DNA from: Pseudomonas sp. IAC-BECa141
GTDB taxonomy: Bacteria; Pseudomonadota; Gammaproteobacteria; Pseudomonadales; Pseudomonadaceae
Direction: 5' to 3'
NCBI RefSeq assembly: GCF_020544405.1
Contig: NZ_CP065410.1
Span: 1,798,001 to 1,862,000, forward strand
DNA length: 64,000 nucleotides
The first letter of the stretch is position 1; the number at the start of each line of letters is the position of its first letter. Below are positions 30,027 through 40,166 of the stretch, piece by piece. The translations under genes and the position numbers were made by a program. A model generated the notes under the pieces. It saw nothing but the letters and a program-made list of their open reading frames with translations. It did not search any database and was not told where the DNA came from.

Positions 30027-31340
30027 TTAGCGGGTCGCTGACACCCGCCACACCTTGTTCCCCACGTCATCGGCTACCAGCAATCCACCTTGTTGGTCGA
30101 TCACCACGCCGACCGGGCGACCCAAAGCGTTCTCGTCCTTGTCCAGGAAACCGGTCAGCACATCCACTGGCGTGCCGCTCGGCTTGCCAGCGGCGAACGG
30201 CACGAAGATCACCTTGTAGCCACTGTGCGGTTTGCGGTTCCACGAGCCGTGCTGACCGATGAATGCACCTTCCTTGAACTGCGCCGGCAGGCGATTGCCT
30301 TCGGCGAAGGTCAGGCCCAGTGATGCGGTGTGCGGGCCGACGGCGTAGTCGGGGGCGATGGCCTTGGCCACCATGTCCGGTCGCTGTGGTTCCACGCGCA
30401 CGTCGATGTGCTGGCCGTAGTAGCTGAACGGCCAGCCATAGAAACCACCGTCCTTGACCGAAGTGATGTAGTCCGGCACCAGATCGCTGCCGATTTCGTC
30501 GCGCTCGTTGACGGCTGTCCACAGCGCGCCGGTTTGTGGCTCCCAGGCCAGGCCGTTGGGATTACGGATGCCCGAGGCAAAGATCCGGTGATTGCCAGTG
30601 GCGCGGTCCACTTCCCAGATCGCCGCACGACCTTCTTCCTGATCGAGGCCGTTTTCACCGACGTTGCTGTTCGAGCCGACGGTGACGTACAGCTTGCTGC
30701 CGTCCTTGCTGGCGATGACGTTCTTGGTCCAGTGGTGGTTGAGCGTGCCGCCCGGCAAGTCCACGACCTTGATCGGCTGGCTCTTGATTTCGGTCGCGCC
30801 GGGCTCGTAGTTGAAGCGCAACAGGCGATCGGTATCGGCCACGTACAGATCGTTGCCGACCAGAGTCATGCCGAACGGCGAGTTGAGGTTCTGCAGGAAC
30901 ACCGTGCGGGTCTCGGCCACGCCATCATGATCGGCATCGCGCAGCAGGGTGATGCGGTTCGGGCTGGGGACACCGGCACCCGCGCGGCCCATGACTTTTT
31001 TCATCACCCAGCCGCGAATGCCCTTGCTGTCGTCCGGTTTCGGCGGAGCGTTGGTTTCCGCCACCAGCACGTCGCCATTGGGCAGTACATACAGCCAACG
31101 CGGATGATCGAGATTTTCGGCGAAGGCTGCCACCTGAGTACCTGCCGCTGCCGTCGGTTTCGCGCCGGCCGGCCAGCCGATGGCCGGGGCGATGTTCACC
31201 GTCGGAATCAGGGTCTTGTTCGGTTCGGGCAGTTTCGGTGACGGGCCAGTGCCGTCGGAGACTTGCAGGCTGGAGGATTCACCACAGGCGGCGAGCCCTC
31301 CGGCGAGCACGATGACGAAAACGAGCTGGGGCTTGCGCAT
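30027..31340 (-). CDS. PQQ-type sugar (sorbosone/glucose) dehydrogenase family lipoprotein
   Basis: The 437-residue protein has a signal with lipobox LAACGE (Cys19), then a six-bladed beta-propeller of the soluble-glucose/sorbosone dehydrogenase family. Recognisable segments are [51 protein letters not shown] and [11 protein letters not shown]. Family members oxidise aldoses or sorbosone in the periplasm with PQQ. Whether this one binds PQQ is not shown by the sequence. It shares its strand with the unknown gene upstream (65-base gap). Confidence 0.88.
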   Translation of the reverse strand: MRKPQLVFVIVLAGGLAACGESSSLQVSDGTGPSPKLPEPNKTLIPTVNIAPAIGWPAGAKPTAAAGTQVAAFAENLDHPRWLYVLPNGDVLVAETNAPPKPDDSKGIRGWVMKKVMGRAGAGVPSPNRITLLRDADHDGVAETRTVFLQNLNSPFGMTLVGNDLYVADTDRLLRFNYEPGATEIKSQPIKVVDLPGGTLNHHWTKNVIASKDGSKLYVTVGSNSNVGENGLDQEEGRAAIWEVDRATGNHRIFASGIRNPNGLAWEPQTGALWTAVNERDEIGSDLVPDYITSVKDGGFYGWPFSYYGQHIDVRVEPQRPDMVAKAIAPDYAVGPHTASLGLTFAEGNRLPAQFKEGAFIGQHGSWNRKPHSGYKVIFVPFAAGKPSGTPVDVLTGFLDKDENALGRPVGVVIDQQGGLLVADDVGNKVWRVSATR

Positions 31341-31405
31341 TGCTGATCTTCCCTATGAATGCATTCTTAGTCATAGAGAAGCGCACAAGCCCGATGGTTC
31401 AACCC

Positions 31406-31990
31406 TCAGCCGCGGGCTTCCTTGAAAAGCACGGCAATGCCGGGGTGATAGTTGCCGGCTTCGCTGCGCAATTTGCGGTAGGCGTAGGGAAAGTACCAGG
31501 CGACGGCGCAGGTGTGTTCCTTTTGCAGGTCGTCGACCATGTCCTGCAACTCTTCCGGGCTGGCGCTGTGCTGGGCTTTTTGCGGGGCGACGAACAGGCA
31601 GCCGAGTTTCAGGTCGCTGGCGTAGCTGATGCGCCTGGCGTCGCTGGTGATATCCACCAAAGCCTGCGTCAGATTCAGGTTGGTGACACGCGGCCAGCGT
31701 TGAGTGGCCTGGATGAAGGCGCGATCTTCGGCGCCAGCAATGAACAGGTCGGCGCGGGCATTGCGCTCGCCTTCTTCGTTTTGTTTGCGGGTGGCGGTGT
31801 CGCTCAAGGTCACCAATTCGGCCATCCAGGCAGCGGCGGACAGCAGGCCGAGGTTGGCTTTTTCGTCGTGCCAGTAAGGAGTGTCATTGTCGCCGCGCAC
31901 GGCGTTGTAGCGGTCGATACAGTCAAACCAGCGTTCCAGCACCGGGCGCAGGAATTCCAGCCGCGGATTGCTGATGATCATGCCTTGCAT
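31406..31990 (-). CDS. Hypothetical protein
   Basis: I do not recognise this 194-residue protein. It has no signal peptide or membrane segment and its composition is soluble, with Trp and Asp/Glu-rich helices (EFLRPVLERWFDCIDRYNAV). The central NLTQALVDITSDARRISYASD and the C-terminal AVAWYFPYAYRKLRSEAG segments look conserved-type. The start MQGMIISNPRLEF at 31990 follows GGGAGAGCACC. It lies upstream of the sugar dehydrogenase gene on the same strand. Confidence 0.65.
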   Translation of the reverse strand: MQGMIISNPRLEFLRPVLERWFDCIDRYNAVRGDNDTPYWHDEKANLGLLSAAAWMAELVTLSDTATRKQNEEGERNARADLFIAGAEDRAFIQATQRWPRVTNLNLTQALVDITSDARRISYASDLKLGCLFVAPQKAQHSASPEELQDMVDDLQKEHTCAVAWYFPYAYRKLRSEAGNYHPGIAVLFKEARG

Positions 31991-32167
31991 GGTGCTCTCC
32001 CTTGTTATTGTGATGTGCTCTCTGCAGTCAAAAAGCATGGCTCTTTGATATCACTGCTGACAGTGTGGCACAAGATTGGCGTCAGTTAATTGATCAGCGG
32101 CAGTTATTCGCCGCACGAGACCCTCTTCAATTGACGCTCCACCCCCAACCCTCTAACCTTCGCGGCT
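31991..32167. other. Intergenic region upstream of the cobalamin riboswitch
   Basis: These 177 bases separate the divergent unknown gene from the B12 riboswitch. No gene, terminator or clear promoter was identified. The promoters for both directions should lie here. Confidence 0.4.
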
Positions 32168-32372
32168 TGTTTCAGGTGCTCTGTGGCGCATGTCGACAGA
32201 GTGAAACAGGGAAGCCGGTGAGGCGGGTCTCCAAGTGATGAACCCTCACGATCCCGGCGCTGCCCCCGCAACGGTAAATGAGTAAAAGCTGCGTCTGATG
32301 CCACTGCGTAAAAGCGGGAAGGCGCGCAGCCAGGCGCAAACCGCTCATGAGCCCGGAGACCGGCCTGATCCA
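32168..32372 (+). promoter_or_regulatory. Cobalamin (AdoCbl) riboswitch
   Basis: Typical elements occur in order: GGGAAGCCGGTGAGG near 32210, then GCTGCCCCCGCAACGGTAAA near 32260. GCCACTGCGT and GGGAAGGCG follow near 32300-32325, and AGCCCGGAGACCGGCCTG at 32350-32367. This is the classic B12-box arrangement. It lies 92 bases before cobO and should repress the cob operon when adenosylcobalamin is abundant, by blocking translation or transcription. Confidence 0.95.
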
Positions 32373-32463
32373 TCCAGCGGCATCACGGTGGGCGATGCCA
32401 GGCTTGTTGCCGTCTATTCTTGTGCCTGCCCGCCGTTATCCAGCCTCAACGGAGAGCTCCCCC

Positions 32464-33075
32464 ATGACTGATTCCCCCGAACGCGACGAGCGCCACCTGG
32501 CGCGCATGCAGCGCAAAAAAGCCGTGATCGACGAGCGCATCGCCAATTCGCCGGACGAATGTGGCCTGGTTCTGGTGCTGACCGGCAATGGCAAAGGCAA
32601 AAGCAGCTCGGCGTTCGGCATGCTCGCCCGCGCCATGGGCCACGGCATGCAGTGTGGTGTGGTGCAGTTCATCAAGGGCCGCAACAGTACTGGCGAAGAG
32701 CTTTTCTTTCGTCGTTTCCCCGAGCAAGTGCGCTTCCATGTAATGGGCGAGGGCTTCACCTGGGAAACACAGGACCGTCAGCGTGACATCGCCGCCGCCG
32801 AAGCGGCCTGGGCAGTCTCCCGCGAGCTGCTGCGTGATCCGTCGATCGGTCTGGTGGTGCTCGATGAACTGAACATCGCCCTCAAGCACGGTTACCTCGA
32901 TCTGGATCAGGTGCTCAGCGATCTGCAGGCCCGTCCGCCGATGCAGCATGTGATCGTCACCGGTCGCGCCGCCAAACCGGAAATGCTCGAGATGGGCGAC
33001 ACTGTTACCGAAATGGGCATGATCAAGCACGCCTTCCAGGCCGGCATCAAAGCGCAGAAAGGCGTCGAACTTTGA
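32464..33075 (+). CDS. cobO: Cob(I)yrinic acid a,c-diamide adenosyltransferase
   Basis: CobO attaches the 5'-deoxyadenosyl group from ATP to cobalt of the corrin. The 203-residue protein has the CobA/CobO-type P-loop LTGNGKGKSSSAFG near residue 38, and VVLDELNIALKHGYLD further on. The start MTDSPERDERHLARMQRKKA at 32464 follows GGAGAGCTCCCCC. It is the first gene after the riboswitch and its end overlaps cobB by 4 bases, so the operon begins here. Confidence 0.96.
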   Translation: MTDSPERDERHLARMQRKKAVIDERIANSPDECGLVLVLTGNGKGKSSSAFGMLARAMGHGMQCGVVQFIKGRNSTGEELFFRRFPEQVRFHVMGEGFTWETQDRQRDIAAAEAAWAVSRELLRDPSIGLVVLDELNIALKHGYLDLDQVLSDLQARPPMQHVIVTGRAAKPEMLEMGDTVTEMGMIKHAFQAGIKAQKGVEL

Positions 33076-34472
33076 ATCAACCACGTCACTGCCCGGCGGT
33101 CCTGATCGCCGCGCCGGCTTCCGGTCAGGGCAAGACCACCGTCACCGCCGCGCTGGCCCGTTTGCATCGCAATCAGGGGCGCAAGGTTCGCGTGTTCAAA
33201 TGCGGCCCGGACTTTCTCGACCCGATGATCCTCGAGCGCGCCAGCGGTGCGCCGGTCTATCAACTGGACATGTGGATGGTCGGCGAGCAGGAAAGTCGAC
33301 GCCTGTTGTGGGAAGCCGCCGCCGAAGCCGATCTGATTCTGATTGAGGGCGTGATGGGCTTGTTCGACGGCACGCCGTCGAGCGCCGATCTGGCCCGGCA
33401 TTTCGGCGTGCCGGTACTCGGCGTGATCGACGGCACCGCGATGGCCCAGACCTTCGGCGCATTGGCCCTGGGACTGGCGCGCTATCAGCCGGACTTGCCG
33501 TTCGCCGGCGTGCTGGCCAACCGTGTCGGCACCGTGCGTCATGCGCAGTTGCTCGAAGGCAGCCTCACCGAAGGCCTGCGCTGGTACGGCGCGTTGTCCC
33601 GGGAAACCGGGATCGAACTGCCGAGCCGCCATCTCGGTCTGGTGCAGGCCAGCGAACTCAATGACCTCGACGTGCGCCTCGACGCCGCCGCCGAAGCGCT
33701 GGCCGGCACTTGCGAGGTAGCGCTGCCACCGGCCGTGGAGTTCGCCGCGCCTGAAATCGGCAAGACCGAAAGGCTGCTCGAAGGCGTGCGAATCGCTGTC
33801 GCTCGCGACGAAGCTTTCGCCTTTACCTACGGCGCCAGTCTCGACTTGCTTCGGGCGATGGGCGCCGAATTGAGTTTCTTCTCGCCGATCCGCGATAGGC
33901 AATTGCCCGACGCCGACAGCTTGTACCTGCCCGGCGGCTATCCGGAATTGCACCACGTTGCCTTGTCGCAGAACGCCGACATGCTCAAAGCGATCCGCGC
34001 GCACCATGCGGCCGGCAAACCGCTGCTCGCCGAATGTGGCGGCATGCTGTACCTGCTCGACTCGCTGACTGATGTCGAAGGCACCCGCGCTGATCTGGTC
34101 GGCCTGCTGAGTGGCGACGCCGTGATGCAAAAGCGCCTCGCCGCGCTGGCGCTGCAAGAAGTCGACTTGCCGGAAGGCCAGTTGCGCGGCCACACCTATC
34201 ACCATTCCCTGACCACCACCGAACTGACGCCAATCGCCCGTGGCCACAGCCCCAATGGCGGGCGCGGCGCGGAAGCGGTTTACAGGCAAGGGCGGATGAC
34301 CGCCTCGTACGTGCATTTCTATTTCCCGTCCAATCCTGCAGCTATCGCAATATTATTTGCGCCGGACCATAAGGCCCCCATCGCTGGCAAGCCAGCTCCC
34401 ACAGTGGGCGGTGTGATGTCTGAAGAAACGCAATCCGTTGTGGGAGCTGGCTTGCCAGCGATGGGGCCATGA
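33072..34472 (+). CDS. cobB: Cobyrinate a,c-diamide synthase with REP-derived C-terminal tail
   Basis: CobB amidates the a and c side chains of cobyrinate with glutamine and ATP. The protein starts at TTG (33072, overlapping cobO). It has an N-terminal P-loop APASGQGKTTVTAAL and a C-terminal glutaminase-like domain with nucleophile Cys in LAECGGMLYLLD. The family normally ends shortly after SYVHFYFPSNPAAIA, near residue 431. Here the frame continues 35 residues to 466, through a REPIN at 34373-34468 ([21 protein letters not shown]). The tail is thus translated repeat sequence. Enzymatic core motifs are intact. Confidence 0.95.
   Translation: MNQPRHCPAVLIAAPASGQGKTTVTAALARLHRNQGRKVRVFKCGPDFLDPMILERASGAPVYQLDMWMVGEQESRRLLWEAAAEADLILIEGVMGLFDGTPSSADLARHFGVPVLGVIDGTAMAQTFGALALGLARYQPDLPFAGVLANRVGTVRHAQLLEGSLTEGLRWYGALSRETGIELPSRHLGLVQASELNDLDVRLDAAAEALAGTCEVALPPAVEFAAPEIGKTERLLEGVRIAVARDEAFAFTYGASLDLLRAMGAELSFFSPIRDRQLPDADSLYLPGGYPELHHVALSQNADMLKAIRAHHAAGKPLLAECGGMLYLLDSLTDVEGTRADLVGLLSGDAVMQKRLAALALQEVDLPEGQLRGHTYHHSLTTTELTPIARGHSPNGGRGAEAVYRQGRMTASYVHFYFPSNPAAIAILFAPDHKAPIAGKPAPTVGGVMSEETQSVVGAGLPAMGP
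34373..34468. repeat. REPIN inside the 3' end of cobB and abutting bluB
   Basis: The arm at 34373-34403 (GGCCCCCATCGCTGGCAAGC, then CAGCTCCCACA) is complementary to TGTGGGAGCTGGCTTGCCAG followed by CGATGGGGCC at 34439-34468, except for one extra C. The spacer is 35 bases. This is the twin REP (REPIN) layout common in P. fluorescens genomes. The right arm ends directly at the bluB ATG (34469). Confidence 0.9.
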
Positions 34473-35119
34473 CCGACAACGCCTTCACTGACGCCGAGCG
34501 CGAAGCGGTCTACCGCGCCATCGCCGAACGCCGCGACATGCGCCACTTCTGCGGTGGCACGGTCGAGCCGGAACTGTTGCGCCGATTGCTTGAGGCTGCA
34601 CATCAGGCACCGAGCGTCGGCCTGATGCAGCCGTGGCGCTTCATCCGCATCAGCGACCGCGCCTTGCGTGGCCAGATCCAGAACCTTGTTGAAGAAGAAC
34701 GCGTGCGCACCGCCGAAGCCCTCGGCGAGCGCAGCGACGAGTTCATGAAGCTCAAGGTCGAAGGCATCAGCGACTGCGCCGAAGTGCTGGTGGCTGCGTT
34801 GATGGACGATCGCGAACGACACATTTTTGGCCGCCGTACGCTGCCGGAAATGGACATGGCGTCGCTGTCCTGCGCGATCCAGAACCTGTGGCTGGCCGCG
34901 CGTGCCGAAGGCCTGGGCATGGGCTGGGTGTCGCTGTTCGAGCCGCAGGCACTGGCCGATCTGCTGAAACTGCCGGCCGGGGCCAAGCCGCTGGCGGTGC
35001 TTTGCCTGGGGCCGGTCAAGAAATTCTATCCGGCGCCGATGCTGGTACTCGAAGGTTGGGCGCAGGAGCGTCCGCTCAATGAGTTGCTGTATGAAAATTT
35101 CTGGGGAGTGAGTCAATGA
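34469..35119 (+). CDS. bluB: 5,6-dimethylbenzimidazole synthase
   Basis: BluB is an oxygen-dependent, flavin-destroying enzyme that makes the lower ligand of B12 from reduced FMN. The 216-residue nitroreductase-fold protein begins [20 protein letters not shown] after a short lead, with the Arg-rich motif that binds FMN phosphate. It also has [15 protein letters not shown] and [14 protein letters not shown]. Its start overlaps the cobB stop (ATGA) and lies directly after the REP arm, whose GGGG is the only Shine-Dalgarno-like sequence, 2 bases from the ATG. Translation therefore may depend on coupling to cobB. Confidence 0.95.
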   Translation: MTDNAFTDAEREAVYRAIAERRDMRHFCGGTVEPELLRRLLEAAHQAPSVGLMQPWRFIRISDRALRGQIQNLVEEERVRTAEALGERSDEFMKLKVEGISDCAEVLVAALMDDRERHIFGRRTLPEMDMASLSCAIQNLWLAARAEGLGMGWVSLFEPQALADLLKLPAGAKPLAVLCLGPVKKFYPAPMLVLEGWAQERPLNELLYENFWGVSQ

Positions 35120-36024
35120 GTGTGGCGTTGTTGAGTGTCGCCGCAGTTGCGCTGGATGCGCTGCTGGGTGAGCCGAAGCGCTGGCATCCGCTGGTGGCGT
35201 TCGGCAATTTCGCCGGGCGCATCGAGCAACGTTTCAACAGCGCCGGTCGTGGTTGGCGCAGCCATGGCGTCACCGCGTGGGTGATCGCGGTGTTGCCGCT
35301 GACCCTGCTGGCCACCGCGTTGTCCTGGGCGCCGTATGTGGGCTGGATCGTCGAGATTCTTGCGCTGTATTGCGCCCTCGGCATGCGCAGCCTGGGTGAG
35401 CACGTCGAGCCGGTCGCCAAGGCCCTGCGCAGCGATGATCTGGAGGAGGCGCGCAAGCGTGTGGGTTATCTGGTCAGTCGACAGACCGATGAGCTGGACA
35501 GCACCGCCGTCGCCCGGGCCGCCACCGAATCGGTACTGGAAAACGGTAGCGATGCGGTGTTCGCCGCGCTGTTCTGGTTTGTCGTGGCCGGTGCGCCGGG
35601 CGTGGTGCTTTATCGTCTGAGCAATACACTTGATGCGATGTGGGGCTATCGCAACGAGCGCTTCGAGCGATTCGGCTGGGCGGCGGCAAAAATCGACGAC
35701 ATCCTCAACTACATTCCTGCGCGGCTGGTGGCGTTGACCTACGCGCTGCTGGGCAAGACCCGACTCGCGTTGAAATGCTGGCGCACTCAGGCGCCGAAAT
35801 GGGACAGCCCGAACGCCGGCCCGGTGATGGCTGCCGGCGCAGGTGCCTTGGGCGTCGAGCTGGGTGGCCCGGCGATCTACCACGGCGAGCTGCACGAGCG
35901 TCCGCAACTGGGCGAGGGCGCGCCGGCGGATGCCGATTCCATTGATCGCGGCTGGCAATTGGTCCGGCGCGGGGTATGGTTATGGCTGCTGATTCTCTGC
36001 GTGGGGGCTGAATTCTATGCTTGA
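35116..36024 (+). CDS. cbiB: Adenosylcobinamide-phosphate synthase CbiB (Pseudomonas cobD)
   Basis: This inner-membrane protein attaches the aminopropanol phosphate arm to adenosylcobyric acid. It has 302 residues with four or five membrane helices. Family motifs are [18 protein letters not shown] near the start, [20 protein letters not shown] in the middle and [20 protein letters not shown]. The start overlaps bluB by 4 bases and the end overlaps cobD by 8. In Pseudomonas annotation it is often called cobD. Confidence 0.96.
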   Translation: MSVALLSVAAVALDALLGEPKRWHPLVAFGNFAGRIEQRFNSAGRGWRSHGVTAWVIAVLPLTLLATALSWAPYVGWIVEILALYCALGMRSLGEHVEPVAKALRSDDLEEARKRVGYLVSRQTDELDSTAVARAATESVLENGSDAVFAALFWFVVAGAPGVVLYRLSNTLDAMWGYRNERFERFGWAAAKIDDILNYIPARLVALTYALLGKTRLALKCWRTQAPKWDSPNAGPVMAAGAGALGVELGGPAIYHGELHERPQLGEGAPADADSIDRGWQLVRRGVWLWLLILCVGAEFYA

Positions 36025-37024
36025 GCACGGTGGCCGGTTGCGCAGGGCGGCGCTCGAATACGGTATCGCGGAAGAAGACTGGCTCGACCTGTCCACAGGC
36101 CTGGCGCCGTGGCCGTTTCCGGTCCCGGAGATTCCGCTGCGAGCCTGGGCACGTTTGCCGGAGAACGATGACGGTCTGGAGCAGGCTGCCTGCGATTACT
36201 ATGGGGCCAACAGTTTGCTACCGGTGGCCGGTTCACAGATGGCCATTCAGTTGTTGCCGCGATTGCGCCGGGCCGGCAAGGTCGGCGTGCTGTCGCCATG
36301 TTACGCCGAGCATGCCGAAGCCTGGCGGCGCAGTGGTTACATCGTGCGTGAGGTGCTGGAGCAGGAAGTCGATTTCTTTCTCGACAGTCTCGACGTCCTG
36401 GTAGTCGTCAATCCGAACAATCCAACAGGCCTGAATCTGACCCCGGCGCGTTTGCTCGACTGGCATGCGCGGCTGGCCCAGCGCGGTGGCTGGCTGGTGG
36501 TCGACGAAGCGTTCATGGACAACACACCGCAGCTGAGTCTCGCCCCCCATGCGCATCAAGTGGGGTTGATCGTGCTGCGCTCGTTCGGCAAGTTTTTTGG
36601 TCTGGCCGGTGTGCGGCTGGGGTTCGTGCTGGCCGAGCGCAAGTTGCTCCGGTTGCTGGCCGAACAGGTCGGGCCCTGGGCAGTCAGCGGGCCGACGCGT
36701 GTGCTGGGGCAGGCCTGTCTGCGCGACACCGAAGGCCATACGCGTCAGCGCATTCGCAGCGACGAGGCCAGCGAGCGGCTGGCTGCGCTGCTCGAACGTT
36801 ATGGCTTCAAACCGCAAGGCGGCTGCGCGCTGTTTCAGTGGTTGATCACCGAACAGGCCGCCGCGCTGCATGAATTCATGGCTCGACGCGGCATTCTTCT
36901 GCGCCTGTTCGCGCACAACAGCAGCCTGCGATTCGGGTTGCCCGCCGATGCCGCGGACGAGGCGCGCCTTGAGCAAGCCCTGCAAGCATTCGCCAAGCAT
37001 TGCTCCAAGGAAAAAACCGCATGA
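36017..37024 (+). CDS. cobD: Threonine-phosphate decarboxylase CobD (Pseudomonas cobC)
   Basis: This PLP enzyme of the class I aminotransferase fold makes (R)-1-amino-2-propanol O-2-phosphate from L-threonine phosphate for CbiB. The 335-residue protein has [15 protein letters not shown], a VVDEAFMD segment (Asp for PLP) and the PLP-binding Lys in [17 protein letters not shown]. The start codon lies inside the last 8 bases of cbiB, consistent with coupling. Its product is the direct substrate of the neighbouring enzyme. Confidence 0.95.
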   Translation: MLEHGGRLRRAALEYGIAEEDWLDLSTGLAPWPFPVPEIPLRAWARLPENDDGLEQAACDYYGANSLLPVAGSQMAIQLLPRLRRAGKVGVLSPCYAEHAEAWRRSGYIVREVLEQEVDFFLDSLDVLVVVNPNNPTGLNLTPARLLDWHARLAQRGGWLVVDEAFMDNTPQLSLAPHAHQVGLIVLRSFGKFFGLAGVRLGFVLAERKLLRLLAEQVGPWAVSGPTRVLGQACLRDTEGHTRQRIRSDEASERLAALLERYGFKPQGGCALFQWLITEQAAALHEFMARRGILLRLFAHNSSLRFGLPADAADEARLEQALQAFAKHCSKEKTA

Positions 37025-38472
37025 CCACATTGATGGTGCAGGGCACCACCTCCGATGCCGGCAAAAGCACGCTGGTGACGGCACTGTGCCGCTGGGCGAC
37101 CCGTCAGGGCGTTGCCGTGGTGCCGTTCAAACCGCAGAACATGGCGCTCAACAGCGCGGTGACTGCCGACGGCGGCGAGATCGGCCGCGCGCAAGCGGTG
37201 CAGGCCCAGGCGGCGTTTCTCGAACCGCACACCGACATGAACCCGGTGCTGCTCAAGCCCAACAGCGACACTGGTGCCCAGGTCATCATCCACGGCCGTG
37301 CGGTCACCAGCATGAACGCCGTCGCCTATCACGACTACAAAGCCATCGCCATGCAGGCCGTGCTCGCTTCCCATGAGCGCTTGAGCGCCGCGTATCCGCT
37401 GGTGATGGTCGAAGGCGCAGGCTCGCCGGCAGAGATCAATCTGCGCGCCGGCGACATCGCCAACATGGGCTTCGCCGAAGCGGTGGACTGCCCGGTGCTG
37501 TTGATCGCCGACATCAATCGTGGCGGCGTGTTTGCCCATCTGGTAGGCACGCTGGAACTGCTGTCGCCGAGCGAGCAGGCGCGAGTCAAGGGCTTCATCA
37601 TCAACCGTTTTCGCGGCGACATCGCCTTGCTGCAACCGGGCCTCGACTGGCTGGAACAGCGCACCGGAAAACCGGTGGTGGGCGTGCTGCCGTATGTGAT
37701 GGATCTGCATCTGGAGGCCGAGGACGGCATTGATCAGCGTCAGACTGACAAGGTCGAGCAAGTCCTGAAAGTAGTGGTGCCGGTGTTGCCGCGCATCAGC
37801 AACCACACCGATTTCGATCCGCTGCGTCTGCATCCTCAGGTGGATCTGCAATTCTTCGGCCCGGGGCAGGCGATTCCGCCGGCCGACCTGATCATTCTGC
37901 CGGGCTCGAAAAGCGTGCGCAGCGATCTGGCCTATCTGCGCGCCAATGGCTGGGAGACCGCCATCAGCCGGCATTTGCGCTATGGCGGCAAGTTGCTGGG
38001 GATTTGCGGCGGTCTGCAAATGCTCGGCGAGCAGGTGCACGATCCGTTGGGCCTGGAAGGCGCGCCGGGTTCCAGCGCCGGTCTGGGGTTGCTGGCGTTT
38101 GAAACGCAGCTCGAAGCCGAAAAACAGTTGCGCAATGTGCGCGGGCGTCTGGCGCTGGAAGATGCCGAGGTCAGTGGCTATGAAATTCATGCGGGCGTGA
38201 CGACGGGAGCGGCGCTGGAAAATGCGGCTGTGCGTCTGGACGACGGTCGCTGCGACGGCGCGCAAAGTCTCGACGGGCAGATTTTCGGCACTTACCTGCA
38301 CGGCCTGTTCGAATCGCCGGCGGCCAGTGCGGCCCTGTTGCGCTGGGCCGGACTGAGCGATGTGCAGGAGGTGGATTATCACGGCCTGCGCGAACGCGAT
38401 ATCGAGCGGCTGGCGGATCTGGTGGAAAAACATCTGGACACTGATTTGTTGCGTCAACTCTGTGGAATGTGA
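37021..38472 (+). CDS. cobQ: Cobyric acid synthase
   Basis: CobQ amidates four side chains of adenosylcobyrinic acid a,c-diamide to give adenosylcobyric acid, with glutamine and ATP. The 483-residue protein starts [20 protein letters not shown] (P-loop). It has [21 protein letters not shown] typical of CobQ. The C-terminal glutaminase domain has nucleophile Cys in [13 protein letters not shown] and His in [11 protein letters not shown]. The ATG overlaps the cobD stop by 4 bases. A REPIN and a new Shine-Dalgarno site separate it from cobU. Confidence 0.97.
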   Translation: MTTLMVQGTTSDAGKSTLVTALCRWATRQGVAVVPFKPQNMALNSAVTADGGEIGRAQAVQAQAAFLEPHTDMNPVLLKPNSDTGAQVIIHGRAVTSMNAVAYHDYKAIAMQAVLASHERLSAAYPLVMVEGAGSPAEINLRAGDIANMGFAEAVDCPVLLIADINRGGVFAHLVGTLELLSPSEQARVKGFIINRFRGDIALLQPGLDWLEQRTGKPVVGVLPYVMDLHLEAEDGIDQRQTDKVEQVLKVVVPVLPRISNHTDFDPLRLHPQVDLQFFGPGQAIPPADLIILPGSKSVRSDLAYLRANGWETAISRHLRYGGKLLGICGGLQMLGEQVHDPLGLEGAPGSSAGLGLLAFETQLEAEKQLRNVRGRLALEDAEVSGYEIHAGVTTGAALENAAVRLDDGRCDGAQSLDGQIFGTYLHGLFESPAASAALLRWAGLSDVQEVDYHGLRERDIERLADLVEKHLDTDLLRQLCGM

Positions 38473-38490
38473 TTTGCCCATGCCGGCCCC

Positions 38491-38554
38491 TTCGCGAGCG
38501 AGCTCGCTCCCACATTGAAATGCGTTCCATTGTGGGAGCGAGCTTGCTCGCGAA
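38491..38554. repeat. REPIN between cobQ and cobU
   Basis: TTCGCGAGCGAGCTCGCTCC plus CACA (38491-38514) is complementary, with one mismatch, to TGTGGGAGCGAGCTTGCTCG plus CGAA (38531-38554). The 16-base spacer and sequence type are standard for a P. fluorescens REP doublet. It is of a different sequence family from the one in cobB. Confidence 0.92.
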
Positions 38555-38592
38555 GACGGTAGCTGTAGCACTGATATTTATAGGATTTATCC

Positions 38593-39114
38593 ATGCTCCA
38601 ACTGATCCTCGGCGGCGCCCGCTCCGGCAAAAGTCGCCTGGCCGAAAAACTCGCCACTGACAGCGCGCTGGCCGTCACTTACATCGCCACCAGCCAGCCG
38701 CTGGATGGCGAGATGAATGAACGCGTCGCCCATCATCGCGCGCGGCGTCCAGCCGAGTGGGCGTTGATCGAAGAGCCGCTGGAGCTGGCTCGGGTGCTGC
38801 GCGAAACCGCCAGCCCCGACCGTTGCCTGCTGGTGGATTGCCTGACCCTGTGGCTGACCAATCTGCTGATGCTCGAAGACGTCGAACGCCTCGCCGCCGA
38901 ACGCGAAGCGTTGCTTGAATGCCTGGCGTCGCTGCCGGGTGAAATCATTTTTGTCAGCAACGAGACCGGAATGGGTGTCGTGCCGCTGGGCGAATTGACT
39001 CGCCGCTACGTCGATGAAGCCGGTTGGCTGCATCAAGCTCTGGCCGAGCGTTGTCAGCGAGTCGTCCTGACGGTCGCCGGCCTGCCCCTGACTTTGAAAG
39101 GACCTGCGTTATGA
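38593..39114 (+). CDS. cobU: Bifunctional adenosylcobinamide kinase / guanylyltransferase
   Basis: The enzyme phosphorylates adenosylcobinamide and converts it to the GDP-activated form for CobS (also named cobP). The 173-residue protein has the P-loop [17 protein letters not shown] at its start. Typical segments follow: [21 protein letters not shown] (catalytic His) and [17 protein letters not shown] at 38593 is preceded by TAGGATTTATCC (AGGA). Its stop overlaps the cobT start by 4 bases. Confidence 0.96.
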   Translation: MLQLILGGARSGKSRLAEKLATDSALAVTYIATSQPLDGEMNERVAHHRARRPAEWALIEEPLELARVLRETASPDRCLLVDCLTLWLTNLLMLEDVERLAAEREALLECLASLPGEIIFVSNETGMGVVPLGELTRRYVDEAGWLHQALAERCQRVVLTVAGLPLTLKGPAL

Positions 39115-40166
39115 CCCAAGCCTGGTGGCTGAATCCGTGCAAACCGGTGGATGCGCAAGCCGTTGAAAGCGCGGCGGCGCGTCAGCAGCAATTGACCAAA
39201 CCCGCCGGTTCCCTCGGGCAGCTCGAATCGGTGGCGGTGCAACTGGCCGGATTGCAGGGCCGGATCAAGCCGAACCTCGATCAGGTCTGGATCACGATTT
39301 TTGCCGGCGACCACGGCGTTGTCGCCGAAGGCGTTTCTGCGTTTCCGCAGGAAGTCACCGGGCAGATGCTGCTGAACTTCGTCAGCGGCGGCGCGGCGAT
39401 CAGCGTGCTGGCGCGGCAACTCGGCGCGCAGCTGGAAGTGGTGGATCTGGGCACCGTGACCCCGTCGTTGAACCTGCCAGGTGTGCGTCACCTGAACATC
39501 GGTCCGGGCACGGCGAATTTCGCCAAGGGCGCAGCGATGACTCGGGCCCAGGGCGAACTCGCCTTGCAGGGCGGCCGCGACAGCGTGCTGCGCGCGAAGG
39601 CGGCGGGCGCGCAATTGTTCATCGGCGGTGAAATGGGCATTGGCAACACTACCGCCGCCAGTGCGCTGGCTTGTGCTTTGCTGGATTGCCCGGTGGCGCA
39701 CCTGACCGGCCCCGGCACCGGGCTGAATGCCGAAGGCGTCAGCCATAAGGCGCAGGTGATCGAGCGGGCGCTGGCGCTGCATGCGGCACAGCGCGGTGAT
39801 GCGTTGCAGACCCTGTTCAATCTCGGCGGCTTCGAGATTGCAGCGTTGGTTGGCGCGTATCTGGCGTGTGCTCAGGAAGGTGTGGCGGTGCTGGTGGACG
39901 GTTTCATCTGCACGGTCGCCGCGTTGGTGGCGGTACGCCTGAATCCGGCCTGCCGTGAATGGTTGCTGTTCGGTCATCGCGGTGCGGAGCCGGGCCATCG
40001 CCATGTGCTGGAAACCCTTGGCGCTGAACCGCTGCTCGAACTGGCTCTGCGTCTGGGGGAGGGTAGTGGTGCGGCGCTGGCAGTGCCGTTGTTGCGTCTG
40101 GCCTGCGACCTGCACGGCCAGATGGCGACCTTCGCCGAAGCGGCGGTGGCGGATCGCCCGGCATGA
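39111..40166 (+). CDS. cobT: Nicotinate-nucleotide--dimethylbenzimidazole phosphoribosyltransferase
   Basis: CobT activates the lower ligand made by BluB, forming alpha-ribazole phosphate from nicotinate mononucleotide. The 351-residue protein has [20 protein letters not shown] near the N-terminus. The [20 protein letters not shown] motif binds the substrate, and [19 protein letters not shown] is the nucleotide segment. The start [16 protein letters not shown] is chosen because it overlaps the cobU stop and gives normal length. P. aeruginosa annotation calls it cobU. The next gene overlaps by 4 bases. Confidence 0.96.
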   Translation: MTQAWWLNPCKPVDAQAVESAAARQQQLTKPAGSLGQLESVAVQLAGLQGRIKPNLDQVWITIFAGDHGVVAEGVSAFPQEVTGQMLLNFVSGGAAISVLARQLGAQLEVVDLGTVTPSLNLPGVRHLNIGPGTANFAKGAAMTRAQGELALQGGRDSVLRAKAAGAQLFIGGEMGIGNTTAASALACALLDCPVAHLTGPGTGLNAEGVSHKAQVIERALALHAAQRGDALQTLFNLGGFEIAALVGAYLACAQEGVAVLVDGFICTVAALVAVRLNPACREWLLFGHRGAEPGHRHVLETLGAEPLLELALRLGEGSGAALAVPLLRLACDLHGQMATFAEAAVADRPA

